Assembly: GCA_012295275.1 (NCBI GenBank)
Contig: CM022665.1
Span: 11,826,476 to 11,856,475, forward strand
Direction of reading: 5' to 3'
Source: Chrysomallon squamiferum
Lineage: Eukaryota; Mollusca; Gastropoda; Neomphalida; Peltospiridae
DNA: 30,000 nucleotides
Position 1 is the first letter of the stretch; every line of letters starts with the position of its first letter. A model generated the notes under the pieces. It did no database searches, was not told the DNA's origin, and saw nothing but the letters and a program-made list of their open reading frames with translations. The position numbers and the translations under genes are program-made. Shown here piece by piece: positions 1 through 9,184 of the stretch.

Positions 1-25
1 GGCCAAGAGAGTCGGGTGGATGAAG

Positions 26-29
<4 letters not shown>

Positions 30-66
<37 letters not shown>
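30..66. repeat. poly-A tract (about 37 A)
   Basis: This is an uninterrupted run of A between two similar GC-containing flanks; GTCGGGTGGAT lies before it and CGGGTGGATAAA after it. The repeated GGGTGGAT on both sides could be a short duplication flanking a retroposed tail, but nothing recognisable as a SINE or LINE body lies beside it. Confidence 0.95.
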
Positions 67-67
<1 letters not shown>

Positions 68-176
68 GGGTGGATAAAAATACCCGGGTGTGGTTCGTTT
101 TATTTTTTTTTTCCCTTGTGAAAAATGTGAAGCGTTAGAGAAGGAAGACGCATTTGTTTGCTGGATGTTTTTAGGT

Positions 177-178
<2 letters not shown>

Positions 179-215
<37 letters not shown>

Positions 216-253
216 GTTTTTTTTTTTTTTTTTTTTTTTTTTATTATTATTAC
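179..253. repeat. two poly-T tracts followed by (ATT)n
   Basis: T runs fill 179-209 and 217-242, separated by AAATTTG, and are followed by a few ATT units. The 62-residue open frame through here is phenylalanine-rich only because of the T runs, so I do not call it a gene. Confidence 0.95.
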
Positions 254-357
254 TGAGAAATTAGATAATTATTTATAGTGTATCATGCGTTTTTGTAGAT
301 TTTTTAAATTATTATTTTCATTATTATTTTAATTATTTAGGTAAAATGAGGTATGTA

Positions 358-630
358 CAGGTTGAGAATCCTTTATTCGAAATGCTTAGGATGGGAAGTA
401 TTTCGGATTTCGCAGTTTTTCTGACTTTTTTTAATATAAGGAGAATATGATCTAAGTCTACATACGAAATCAGTTGTATAAATAATCTGCAGGATTTTTT
501 TTTTTATATAATATTTTTGATAATTTTGGGCATATAATAAAGTTTGTGTATGCAAGACAATCTGAAAACTGTAAGATATCACTATTTTTGCTATTCGGAA
601 AACGTTTCGGATTTAGGAATTTCAGAACTG
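358..630 (+). mobile_element. Tigger-like (pogo/Tc1-mariner) non-autonomous DNA transposon
   Basis: The element starts CAGGTTGAGAATCCTTTATT and ends TTTAGGAATTTCAGAACTG. The reverse complement of the 3' end (CAGTTCTGAAATTCCTAAAT) pairs imperfectly with the 5' end, so these are diverged terminal inverted repeats of about 25 bp. The 5' end abuts a TA at 356-357, the usual Tc1/mariner target; the 3' flank is AA, so the duplication is no longer intact. From memory, vertebrate Tigger repeats begin with a close relative of the 5' end (GAGTATCCCTTATCCGAAAT). They also share interior blocks seen here in the same order: GTTTCGGATTTCG-like, AAGTCTA..ACGAAAT, AATTTTG.GCAT, AAAGTTTGTGTA and TCACTAT. There is no transposase frame, so the copy is non-autonomous or a relic. 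The subfamily (perhaps Tigger7-like) is not settled by eye. Confidence 0.7.
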
Positions 631-846
631 AAGGGTGTATGTATGTGAGTTTAAGCTGTGGTTTGTGAAAGAAGAAGATACAAAAAGAAGCAAAGAAACA
701 GAATAAGAGCTAAATTTAAAGATAGAAACATAAAGATAGTTATATTATTATTTTATGTAATAAAAATCGTAATTTAAGATATAGTACATATAATGGTATT
801 AAATTAAATACATCCTTGTAAATCAAATAATAATTAAAATATATCT
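631..846. other. AT-rich unique sequence, no feature seen
   Basis: This is an A-rich, purine-biased stretch with no open frame or motif cluster I can support. Confidence 0.7.
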
Positions 847-868
847 AATAATAATAATAATAATAATA

Positions 869-903
<35 letters not shown>
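847..903. repeat. (AAT)n joined head-on to (ATT)n: perfect inverted microsatellite
   Basis: About eight AAT units switch directly into about eleven ATT units, so one half is the reverse complement of the other. The stretch could fold into a long AT hairpin or cruciform. Confidence 0.95.
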
Positions 904-904
<1 letters not shown>

Positions 905-979
905 CAAATAATATAATAAATAGCAGAAAATGTACAGTATTTATAAATACCTAGCAATAATTCTAAAAATACTCGCTAT

Positions 980-1020
980 TGTTGTTGTTGTTGTTATTTT
1001 TACCAGCATCATCAGTATTA

Positions 1021-1060
<40 letters not shown>

Positions 1061-1105
1061 ATATCTTTACATTCATCATCATCGTCATCATTATCATTAT
1101 TCACA
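980..1105. repeat. (GTT)n, (ATT)n and (ATC)n microsatellites
   Basis: GTT units occupy about 980-996, ATT units 1022-1059, and broken ATC/ATT units 1073-1102. From 1106 to 1533 the sequence is AT-rich and unique, with no feature I can support. Confidence 0.9.
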
Positions 1106-1533
1106 ATAAATAACTTTCACCCTAACCCGTATTTCAATAAATAAAACAATTAACATACGTCCCTTTCACTAAACGTATACTGAACGCATATCAGGAAGAG
1201 CGTTCCTGGTTAATTTATAAATCTTTGAAAAATGTCAGATTATTCTAGTATTCAATCAGCATTTTTTTTTTTCTAACCAACGTTGGTTTGAAATGACAAA
1301 TCCTTTCTCTTGCTTAAAACATAAAACAAAGAAAACTGTTTGTCTGTATTTATTAAAAAATGGAAATATAATACTGGTATATGTGAAGATTATTATCTCG
1401 ACTGTTTTGGTTTGGTAAACAGAAGAAAAATCTCTAACGTGACATTTTCTTTTGCTGTTTTGTTTGATGAGGCTTCGTATTTGTCAAGCGTTGATGCTAA
1501 TTAAAATACATCTTTTGTTGATGTATTCAGTTT

Positions 1534-1547
1534 CCCCCCCCCCCGGG

Positions 1548-1601
<54 letters not shown>
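1534..1601. repeat. C11 run followed by GGG and (TTA)n
   Basis: Eleven C residues are followed by GGG and then about 16 TTA units. Long open frames on both strands here (poly-L one way, poly-N the other) are repeat artefacts. The C-run is the longest in the window. Confidence 0.95.
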
Positions 1602-1604
<3 letters not shown>

Positions 1605-1689
1605 CTATTGTTACATATTTTTGTATTTGTTTTGTTCTTTATCTTGTTTGGACGTTGCAAATTTATGTTTACTACTACTAGATACTGTT

Positions 1690-1795
1690 CATAACAATAA
1701 CAATAATAATGAAACAAATTTTTAGTAATAATCATAATAATAATAATCTAGTACTACTGTCATTATTATCATCATCATTATAATCTTACTGTTAA
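1690..1795. repeat. degenerate (AAT)/(ATC) trinucleotide region
   Basis: Short interrupted runs of AAT, CAA, ATT and ATC units form low-complexity sequence with no coding signal. Confidence 0.8.
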
Positions 1796-1880
1796 ACTCA
1801 TTTAATAACATAATCATCATAGAAACAAAGGCAAAAATGAAATTATATATAAAGGAAGGAACAAACGAACGTACTGTCTA

Positions 1881-2000
1881 CGTATATATGTATATATGTA
1901 TGTATGTATGTATGGGTTTGTATGTATGTGCGCATATGTGTATGCATAATAATGTATGCATGCATGCATGTATGTATGTGTTTGTGTATGTATGTATGGA
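1881..2000. repeat. (TGTA)n tetranucleotide array with a TGCA palindromic core
   Basis: TGTA units with scattered substitutions fill the interval. In the middle (about 1954-1972) the unit drifts to TGCA, which makes that stretch self-complementary. Overlapping frames on both strands read YVCMYVC or YIHTYIH and are artefacts. Unique AT-rich sequence follows to 2341 with nothing recognisable. Confidence 0.95.
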
Positions 2001-2341
2001 AGCATATATGTTACTGTTTTGTTTACTGCTATATTTTTTGTTGGTAATTTTCTTTTAGATGTGACTATATGTGTGTGTTTATATGTCTATGTGCCTAAGT
2101 TTACATGCACTAAGTTTATCAGTACTGCTGATAACAAACGAACAGTGTACTCAATACCTGACACATATATCACTGTTGCGTAACCGATCTAACTCGTAAA
2201 TCTGTTCCTCGTCTTTTAATTACGTACCCGTTAGGTGATAAATTTCTGTGTTCTTAGCAATTCACTAACAATTCATATATACACGAAACTTAAAAACCTG
2301 ATCATTGCAAAACTAGCGTGAAAGCAAACTTGTCCACGGGG

Positions 2342-2369
2342 CAAACAACAACAACAACAACAACAACAC
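2342..2369. repeat. (CAA)n microsatellite
   Basis: This is a run of about nine CAA units. Confidence 0.95.
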
Positions 2370-2762
2370 AGACACTAATTAGAAATTGTTTCCTTTCTTG
2401 TTAAAAAAAAAAACACCTTTAAGAGGTAACTTGATGGTGGAAGGAGTAACCCAGCCAACCGCGAAGGCGTCAAAGGCTCTAAAAAACAAAACACAATGTG
2501 TCATAATTTGCTAGCCGTTAATAACACATTAGTGTTAACTACTATGTTTTTATAACCAATCAACCGTTTGAAATCCTGCTTGAAGGTTTAAGTACGCTAG
2601 TCATGGAGCCTGTTATCATTTGGCGAGACGTTAATGAAATATTCCAGGTGATAGAGTATAAGTTGTATTGTACCAATGTGACTATAGTAATCCAAAAACT
2701 TTATAATTATTAATTTGTCGCTAGTACTATTACTATTACTACTACTGCTCTACTGCTACAAC
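2370..2762. other. unique sequence with a short palindrome; no gene seen
   Basis: The interval holds unique sequence of moderate GC. A short hairpin lies at 2522-2537 (TAACAC, loop ATTA, GTGTTA). A CCAATCA motif near 2556 and a GTTTGAAATCC resembling a pol III B box near 2566 are isolated. No matching A box or tRNA fold is present. Confidence 0.6.

Positions 2763-2850
<88 letters not shown>
2763..2850. repeat. (CTA)n followed by (TTA)n
   Basis: About 16 CTA units (to 2812) change into about 12 TTA units. Confidence 0.97.
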
Positions 2851-2851
<1 letters not shown>

Positions 2852-3049
2852 GACAAGCAAGCAATTATAATTTACATTGATTCTGAGCTCAGATAACAAG
2901 TTTATTTTTCAAGGGTTTTTACGCTGACGTATCTGAAAACATCGCTTCTAATCCATCTGTCAATAAATTACCAAAAATACCAAATCTGTCTTTCAGTTAC
3001 TAAATCAGAGAACATTTTAATATGATTAACTAGTGTTCCACCACATTTG

Positions 3050-3166
3050 CACGTGCTACATCGAACACGTGCCATTTTATGACCAAACATGACAGATACA
3101 TGACATGCGCACGTGCATCTTCCGGTCGAGCAATACGTTAACTGTCACGTTAGCAATGGCGGCCAT
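3050..3166. promoter_or_regulatory. cluster of three CACGTG boxes with ETS-like and YY1-like motifs
   Basis: CACGTG occurs at 3050-3055, 3066-3071 and 3110-3115. CTTCCGG (ETS core on the opposite strand) lies at 3119-3125 and AATGGCGGCCAT (YY1-like) at 3155-3166. The group sits in the left end of the 3031-3929 element. It could be transposase-binding subterminal repeats or promoter-like binding sites; the sequence alone does not decide. Confidence 0.45.
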
Positions 3167-3474
3167 CATGGGATCGGTTCGATTCTTTTCAGAGAACACG
3201 ATTTTCTTTATGAAATTCACATACTCACCGACAACAACAACAATAATAACAAAAATAAATTAATTACATTATTACTTTCATTTTTGCTTTGTTAACGGAC
3301 TAATAGGTTATTCTCTAAAACGTTTTCGAATCAGTGAAGTTATTTCAGTACAACAAATTAAAGATAAAATTTGTTTCATTGTGACTAGTCATTCCTTACT
3401 TCAAATATACTGAACATTTATATTAACACATATATTTATAGTGTTCCTTTTTGTCATTGTAATATTCATTATTA

Positions 3475-3669
3475 TTATTATTATTATTATTACTGTTGTT
3501 GTTGCACTCTCTTTTTTTAATTATTATTATTGTTTTTAAAGATATAATTTTAAAATATTTATTTATTTATTATTATTATTATTACTGTTGTTGTTGCACT
3601 CTCTTTTTTTAATTATTATTATTGTTTTTAAAGATATAATTTTACAATATTTATTTATTTATTATTATT
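3475..3669. repeat. 92-bp direct tandem duplication (two copies)
   Basis: The unit runs from an (ATT)n stretch through TACTGTTGTTGTTGCACTCT, a T run, AAAGATATAATTTTA and ATTTATTTATT. Copy landmarks TACTG are at 3491 and 3583. Outside the variable ATT run I see a single difference (AAAATATT against ACAATATT), so the duplication is recent. Confidence 0.93.
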
Positions 3670-3929
3670 AATTTTTGCTGTTATTGTTTGTTTTTGTCGA
3701 TATTTGGTAGCAGTGGCGATATTTACAGTAACTGTTATTGATGATGATGATGTAATAATAGCAGTTTGTTGGTAATACAAAAATCAAATGATTTTAATAT
3801 AAAAAAAAAATTAGAGAAATTAATGGACAAGATTTATCATTAGCTTTTACTGATAACTTCTGAAAAACCTTGTCTTAATTAATAGTTTAGAACTCGGTGA
3901 CAAAGACGAAATTAATTGGTGGAACACTG

Positions 3930-4669
3930 ATTAAAAAACAGCAACAATCCACTATTTGTTAACGTAATCAATATTATGAAACTGCCTCACTTTGTTACGT
4001 TTTTCTGTTCTCTTTACGTTTTTACTTTTCTGTCGAGAACTCGACGAGTGAATTTTAAAATGGTTTTGCACTTGAAAAAGAGAGGCATGCGGAAAACCGT
4101 CTTCTTATTCTTGTGGCTTATTTTTTTAAATTTTGCTGCATATTTATTAAAGTTATTTAAAAAAAAAAAATCAATAATAATAATAATAATTTTCTGTGTT
4201 TTAAACATGTTATTTTGTCTAAGGTATTTGATAGTAAAAACACGTGGCAAAAAACGTTCCTATTCACGTTATGTTTCCTTACTTTTTTCTTCGTTTCTTT
4301 CTTTTAATTTATTTTTTTTCTTTCTTTGTAGCCTTCATTCTTTCATTTTCTCTTTATTCATTCAGTATTTCTATCGTTTCTTTTCTTTCTTCTGTTCTTT
4401 CGTTTTCTTTACATGTTTCTCTTCCTTCCTTTCTTTATTTTCGTTTCTCGACACTGACAGATAGATTTCGAAATGTTATTTCTCTACAACATTAAAATTT
4501 TGCGATTAATAATTATTATGTATGTAAGAATGTACAAGACAACACACCAAATTTGTGTGGTGGATCATTTTGATACAATAAATATTAGACTTAACAAATT
4601 CTCGAAATACTGCAATACTGGTAATTTCCATATTATGCCAGAAACAGCCGGAAATTTATAATTAGGAGC
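3930..4669. other. T-rich, pyrimidine-rich region; no supported gene
   Basis: The interval includes an (AAT) run near 4171-4189 and a polypyrimidine stretch at 4265-4455 made of CTTT/CTTC-like units. A 162-residue open frame with a real ATG at 3976 runs to 4464. Its second half is only F, S and L from the pyrimidine tract, and the first half matches nothing I know, so I do not call it. The tract could act as a splice-acceptor polypyrimidine run, but no exon follows. Confidence 0.6.
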
Positions 4670-4828
4670 AACCTCAAATATCGCTATTCCGAAAATTTGC
4701 GAAAGCATCACGTCATATTTCGCGACCAATCAAATTTCTGACTGTAGTCACCTTGGTGAAATATAATAACGAGTTGTTCAGTATCAGTGATTCAGTTTAG
4801 ACTACGCATGCTCATTAATTTGATCCGA
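4670..4828. other. short unique island of higher GC
   Basis: The island contains CACGTCA near 4710, a CCAATCAAA motif near 4725 and GTCACCTTGGTG near 4748. It has no open frame of note. It is a possible conserved non-coding piece, from its contrast with the repeats on either side. Confidence 0.3.
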
Positions 4829-4922
4829 ATCTTCTTATTATTATTATTATCATCATCATCATCATCATTATCATCATTAAAGTAGCAGTAGTAATAGCAG
4901 CAGCAGCAGCAGTAATAATAAT
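4829..4922. repeat. compound (ATT)/(ATC)/(AGC)/(AGT) microsatellite
   Basis: ATT units pass into ATC units, then after a short break into AGT and AGC units. Confidence 0.93.
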
Positions 4923-5130
4923 GGTTGTCTGTAGTTTCAATAACAGAAAGGATTTGAAATTGTGTACAAGGATTTTAAAATTCATGTTAATAGTCCCTCC
5001 ATCTTGTCGTTACTGCGATAAACGAGTTCTGTAACGGATGTAGCCTGTGGAAACGTGACTGTTATCAGAAAAATTATTCTGTTGCTGTCGTCAAAGAAAA
5101 ACTCTTGTATTGTTAAACACAAAGTCCCCA

Positions 5131-5151
5131 AGATAGATAGATAGATAGATA

Positions 5152-5224
<73 letters not shown>
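5131..5224. repeat. (GATA)n followed by (GA)n
   Basis: Five GATA units are followed by about 36 GA units. The minus frame reads SLSLSL and is an artefact. Long homopurine tracts like this can form triplex DNA or bind GAGA-type factors; nothing here shows that they do. Confidence 0.97.
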
Positions 5225-5227
<3 letters not shown>

Positions 5228-5461
5228 TCTTCATCCTTTATGTATATATGAATGTATGTACGTATGTTTTTTTTATTTATATATATTGCACACCCCCCAC
5301 TGACACACACACACACAATGCAATCCCGCTAACAGATTTTCTTTTAAAAATACTTTTTTTTTTTGAAATTCGTAGACCAGAATATTTTATTTACTTTGTA
5401 ATATTTACTCTCTATGGTCAGCTGCATAAGTCTATATTTAGCTAGATATTTACATAAAACC

Positions 5462-5465
<4 letters not shown>

Positions 5466-5502
<37 letters not shown>
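5466..5502. repeat. poly-A tract (37 A)
   Basis: This is an uninterrupted A run. The sequence to its left (5225-5465), which includes a short (AC)n near 5304-5318, does not look like a retroelement body. Confidence 0.95.
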
Positions 5503-5503
<1 letters not shown>

Positions 5504-5936
5504 ATGTATCCGATATCCCGTTTCTAGTGTAGCAAGCAATACAAGTCATTTATAACGTAGCAAACAATCCGAATTACATAAAATTTGGTTTAAAATATTT
5601 CCACCGAGCCACCATAAAGTCATAATATTTCGTGAAGTCCAATTTTGACCTGAAATCACGTCGATAATAAAAATGTCAGATGAGCTTGTTTTACTGCAGT
5701 CTGGGCCCGCTCATAAAACTAACAAGTACGTAATAATTGGCGCGTCTCTCGCGGCCCTTCTCAACGACGTAAAACGCGGAGTAACTGCTCGGCAAATTGC
5801 TGTTAGCTGCTGACCCAGTCCCCCTTTTTTATGCGGTCACCGCTTTGCCGTCTATCAGGGTTCCCTTGAGAATTATTAAATTTTTACGTGTCAGAATATG
5901 AGAGAGAGAAAAAAAAAAACTGCAAGAGAACTGGAT

Positions 5937-5939
<3 letters not shown>
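5503..5939. other. unique sequence with a CpG-containing island (about 5690-5880)
   Basis: The island holds TTGGCGCG near 5738 (E2F-like), several CpGs (TCTCGCGGCC, AACGACG, AACGCGG), CTGACCC, and GCGGTCACCGC, a near-palindrome near 5833. A TTTTGACCTGA nuclear-receptor-like half site is near 5643. No open frame of note is present. Its contrast with the AT-rich surroundings suggests a constrained or regulatory element. Confidence 0.35.

Positions 5940-6030
<91 letters not shown>
5940..6030. repeat. (GA)n microsatellite, about 45 units
   Basis: This is a pure GA run on the + strand, bounded by TTATA and TGTATG. From 6031 to 6543 the sequence is AT-rich and unique, with A and T homopolymers and no feature I can support. 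Confidence 0.97.
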
Positions 6031-6032
<2 letters not shown>

Positions 6033-6549
6033 TATGAATGAAAAAACAGAAAGTAGAAATATTAACAGATAATCATATTGATTGGATGGGAAAATAATTT
6101 CGATTTGCGTCTCTATTTTTGTTTTGCAATTAATTTTCTTTATTTAAGAGTCTTTTTTTTTTTTTTCTTCTGAATAGATTGCGTTTTCTTCTTAATTAAT
6201 ATTTCAACCGTGAATGGAAAAAAAAAAAAAAGGTAGATAATTCAAATGTTATATTGCTATAAAATATAATTCATCGAACGAGTGACAAAATTCAGGTTAA
6301 AGATCTACATTTCATGTTTCATGAGTTGATATCAACCTTATTTATGTATCAGATTATTTTTATTGGAACATATAAAAACAAACTGTTAACATGTCACTTT
6401 ATCTAGCAAAACTAAGTCAATGTAGATCATAAATATTTTATGGCATACTAAAATTTTTAGGAAATAATCTGTTTTATAAATTATCATTTTATATTTCATT
6501 TTGAAAAAGAAAAGTACACTTTTGTTATTATATTGAACGATTTAAGAAT

Positions 6550-6835
6550 ACATCATAAAAACATGCATACATACACACGCACACACCTACACATGCCTAC
6601 ACACACATATAGGCACACATTAACAGACATACACATTATATTCATATATACATATATACATTCATACATACATATATACATTCATACATACATATATGCA
6701 TTCATATATTCAAATATTTATTCATACGCACACACACTTCTCGACACGTACAGACATACGTACATATATACATCCACACGTACGTACGCGGGTATGTCCG
6801 TACATACGTACGTAATTACATACACACGCGGTATA
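6550..6835. repeat. (CATA)/(CACA) low-complexity region with a 20-bp minisatellite
   Basis: Diverged CATA and CA units fill the interval. At 6651-6730 a 20-bp unit (CATATATACATTCATACATA) repeats four times, the last two copies degenerate. The right end is richer in TACG. The 102-residue open frame here (THTYRHT, IYTYIH) is an artefact. Confidence 0.9.
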
Positions 6836-7759
6836 TTTTGATATTTCAATATTTGATTGAGAAGAAAAACACAATCTATTCATATTCAGAAACAAAGACA
6901 AATAATATGCTCAAAAACAAAAACAAAAACAAAAAAACTAAAATTATATTCTTTAATAACTAACTACTACGTCCATTAATGGCTTCCTGCAGACCATTTT
7001 GACATGGGAAATTGATTTTTGCAAACTTACGTAACGTCTGTGCGACTGTGTTTAAAATATTATCTTCGAGTACGTTGTATATGCTAAGAGCTGGCGAGTA
7101 TTTTGCACGCAGGTCGTGCAGTACATACTACTAGACAAATAATTCTTACAACTGTGTGTGTACATTCGTCCGCGTTCGGCTATCAAGAGTTGTTGATAAA
7201 CCTTTGCGACAACAACGTTACAGGTTACATACGAACAGTGTTGTCTTGGCGCAGTACGACCTTTCAAACTGTACTACCCATACTTTCACGTTTACTTACG
7301 AATGTCGTGGGTTTTGTAAATTCATGTAGTTTATTTGAATAGGTGAGAAGTAACTATGTATAATGCTATTTTCTAAGGTTGTTTGCTTCTTGGTTGTTTT
7401 TTTTGTGTGTGTTTTTTTTTCGATAGTGGTATAGGTCGAACAGTTATATTATTTAAGTTAGTTTTTAAATTTAACAATAGCAAAGGTATAATAGTATTAT
7501 TATTTAAATAGTGTTTGCATTATGCTTCAGATTACGTTAGTTAATAGTCGTGTAAGTAATATCGAAATGTACTGTTGTAAATGTGGCGTTAGCAAAACAA
7601 ACTGATTAAATATTTAAAACGGTCATATTTAATTATTTATCAAAGGATGGAATAGTTGAATGGATACGTTTTTATATGTCGAAGAATTTGTAAATAATAA
7701 TGATGTTGATAATGATAAGAAAAAGATAAAGAAAATGAAAACAAATAGCAAAAATAAAT
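6836..7759. other. unique sequence with a balanced-GC block at about 7020-7345
   Basis: The block is open for about 70-80 codons on both strands (plus 7103-7342, minus 7052-7267). Neither frame has a strong start context, and neither matches a family I recognise. A small hairpin lies at 7104-7120 (TGCACG, loop CAGGT, CGTGCA). The rest is AT-rich with nothing recognisable. Confidence 0.4.
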
Positions 7760-7787
7760 AACAACAACAATAATAATAATAATAATG
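7760..7787. repeat. (CAA)/(AAT) microsatellite
   Basis: Three CAA units continue into AAT units. AT-rich sequence with T runs follows to about 8110, with no feature seen. Confidence 0.9.
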
Positions 7788-8109
7788 TTAAATAGCTATA
7801 GTGCAGGTAATTACATATCTAATGTGCAATTTAAAATAATTAATACGTAAAATGGAAATAAAAATACAAAAACTTACGCACTCATATAAACTTAAAATAA
7901 AAATGAAGATTTTAATATCTAAAAACTACATTTACTAAACACATAAATAACTCCGTATTTAATAAAGCACATTTTATTTGGACTTATTTTTATTATTATT
8001 ATTATTATTTATTTTTTTTTTATTTTTTTTTTTTTTACAATTTTATTCTCAAACAATACAAAACAATTTATTATCTTTTCTATTTCCATTTTCTTATTTT
8101 TCTTTTCAA

Positions 8110-8660
8110 ATCATTTTTAATTCTTGAAACATTTCCCTAACTGTTGATGAAACCTGGAAAAATACCATGGGTCAATTATCCATCGACCGCCATTTTTGTT
8201 CAGACATGTCGGATTCTGTGTAGCGATGGTTGAGAAAAAAAAAAAAAAATCCTTCTCTTTATGCCAACGAGATGAGAATGATTGCATCTGAATGTCGAGC
8301 TGGATGGTTTGAACTATCATTTGCCAGATTACTCTGTTGTTGAGCACGTATGAGGGCAGACTGGGGCCCGTTGCCAACATATATCACGAACTAACTACAT
8401 TCCAAATTTGTTAGCCTTGTATGTGAAATTGGCTCAGAATTAACTCGCCCTTTGCTTTGCTCGTCTTCTTGGGTTTATTGTATAATCAATAGTTGAAGAG
8501 CAGGGTAAACATACCCGAGTCGCTTTCCGTATTTTCCTACGGCTTCCTAAGTCAACATGCAGAAATTCAAATAAAACTCTCATATTTTACTGGTTGAAGC
8601 GAGATCTAGAGTTTGTTTTGGGTATCAGTTCTTTCTCGGCAAGCCAGAAAAGCACACAAA
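8110..8660. other. unique island upstream of the candidate exon
   Basis: GC is ordinary here. CCGCCATTTTT (YY1-like on the minus strand) is at 8187-8197. A short inverted repeat GGGTA-AACA-TACCC is at 8501-8514. The minus strand is open for 87 codons (8117-8380), but a poly-F stretch from an A run breaks it up and it matches nothing known. The region is a plausible 5' flank for the exon at 8731. Confidence 0.35.
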
Positions 8661-8664
8661 ACGT

Positions 8665-8675
8665 CGCCATTTTGG
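8665..8675 (-). promoter_or_regulatory. YY1-like motif upstream of the candidate exon
   Basis: CGCCATTTTGG reads CCAAAATGGCG on the minus strand, close to the animal YY1 site (AANATGGCG). It lies 56 bp before the proposed start codon, where such motifs often mark transcription starts. No TATA box is evident nearby. Confidence 0.45.
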
Positions 8676-8730
8676 TTTCCGCATAGTCAGTTTTTCGCAT
8701 TGCTTTCCTCTCGTTTTGGGGGAGATATGT

Positions 8731-8906
8731 ATGAAGAGTTTCTTTTGGGAAACACAGTATGAATCTTGGTTTTTTAAAATGTATGAAATGTTTCAGTCAG
8801 AGAAAGATACTGACGAGAACAACACAGCGTTCTGCTATAAAGCAGACGGTAACGCCTTGTTTGGAAATACTAGGATAAAAAGAAGCCGAGACTGTCAGAG
8901 ATATAG
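8731..8906 (+). CDS. candidate first coding exon of a TPR/SET-MYND (SMYD4-like) protein
   Basis: The first in-frame ATG is at 8731, and the frame has been open since 8575. It encodes about 58 residues starting MKSFFWETQYESWFFKMYEM, continuing FQSEKDTDENN and then AFCYKADGNALFGNTR. The reading ends at ATATAG followed by GTAAAG, a good splice donor; a stop (TAA) lies directly after in the unspliced frame, as expected for intron sequence. The segment Y-K-A-x-G-N-x-L-F is the start of a TPR helix. The order acidic linker then TPR resembles the N-terminal part of SMYD4, a lysine methyltransferase family whose TPR segment precedes the SET and MYND domains. The last dozen residues (IKRSRDCQRYR) fit a TPR poorly. 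The ATG has a weak context (T at -3); the later M in FFKMYEM, with A at -3, is an alternative start. No further exon is visible in the window. Other TPR proteins, or chance, remain possible. Confidence 0.35.
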
Positions 8907-9184
8907 GTAAAGCTTTTTTTTTTTTTTTTTTTTTACAGCATATTATTAACTTTCATTCTGAAACAAACAAGTTTCATATATTCCCTTTATACATATATAT
9001 GTTTATTTATTATGATTTTTTTAAAAACCTGGGATTTTTTTTTTTTTTTTTATGATTTTTTTTTTTTGTTTTGTTTTCGCTAGTTGTTGTTTTTCTTGTG
9101 TCTGCGACAAAGACTGAAACGAAGTCGCGTAATAACAAAATTTTATTGATTTTAAATTTGCCTCTTGACCTAACACGACAGCAA
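8907..9184. other. AT-rich sequence with T runs, possibly the start of an intron
   Basis: The sequence begins GTAAAGC and then has T runs near 8914-8934, 9036-9050 and 9057-9067. If the exon at 8731-8906 is real, this is the 5' end of its intron. Confidence 0.4.

Larger units (their letters stand above)
3031..3929. mobile_element. hAT-like non-autonomous element (899 bp) with 12-bp perfect terminal inverted repeats
   Basis: AGTGTTCCACCA at 3032-3043 is exactly the reverse complement of TGGTGGAACACT at 3917-3928. With one more base each, the ends are TAGTG... and ...CACTG, which fit the hAT terminal pattern (C/T)A(A/G)NG. The adjoining bases are ATTAAC on the left and ATTAAA on the right; a clean 8-bp hAT target duplication is not visible, so the boundary duplication has decayed or is shorter. 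A chance 12-bp inverted match of this base composition within 900 bp is very unlikely. The interior has no transposase frame. It holds a CACGTG-rich left subterminal zone, an (ATT)n-containing 92-bp tandem duplication and AT-rich filler, so it would depend on a transposase from elsewhere. Confidence 0.55.

Noticed and set aside
3171-3195. GGTTCGATTC resembling a pol III B box (tRNA or SINE)
   Set aside because: No matching A box at the right distance and no cloverleaf. The best upstream candidate (TAGCAATGGCG) lacks the required A.
3976-4464. 162-codon open frame with a true ATG, the longest in the window
   Set aside because: Its second half is translated from a polypyrimidine tract (F, S, L only), and the first half has no recognisable domain. 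T-rich DNA lacks stop codons in this reading, so the length is not evidence.
4818-4832. GATCCGAAT resembling part of miR-10
   Set aside because: Only nine bases match and the seed is missing. There is no hairpin.
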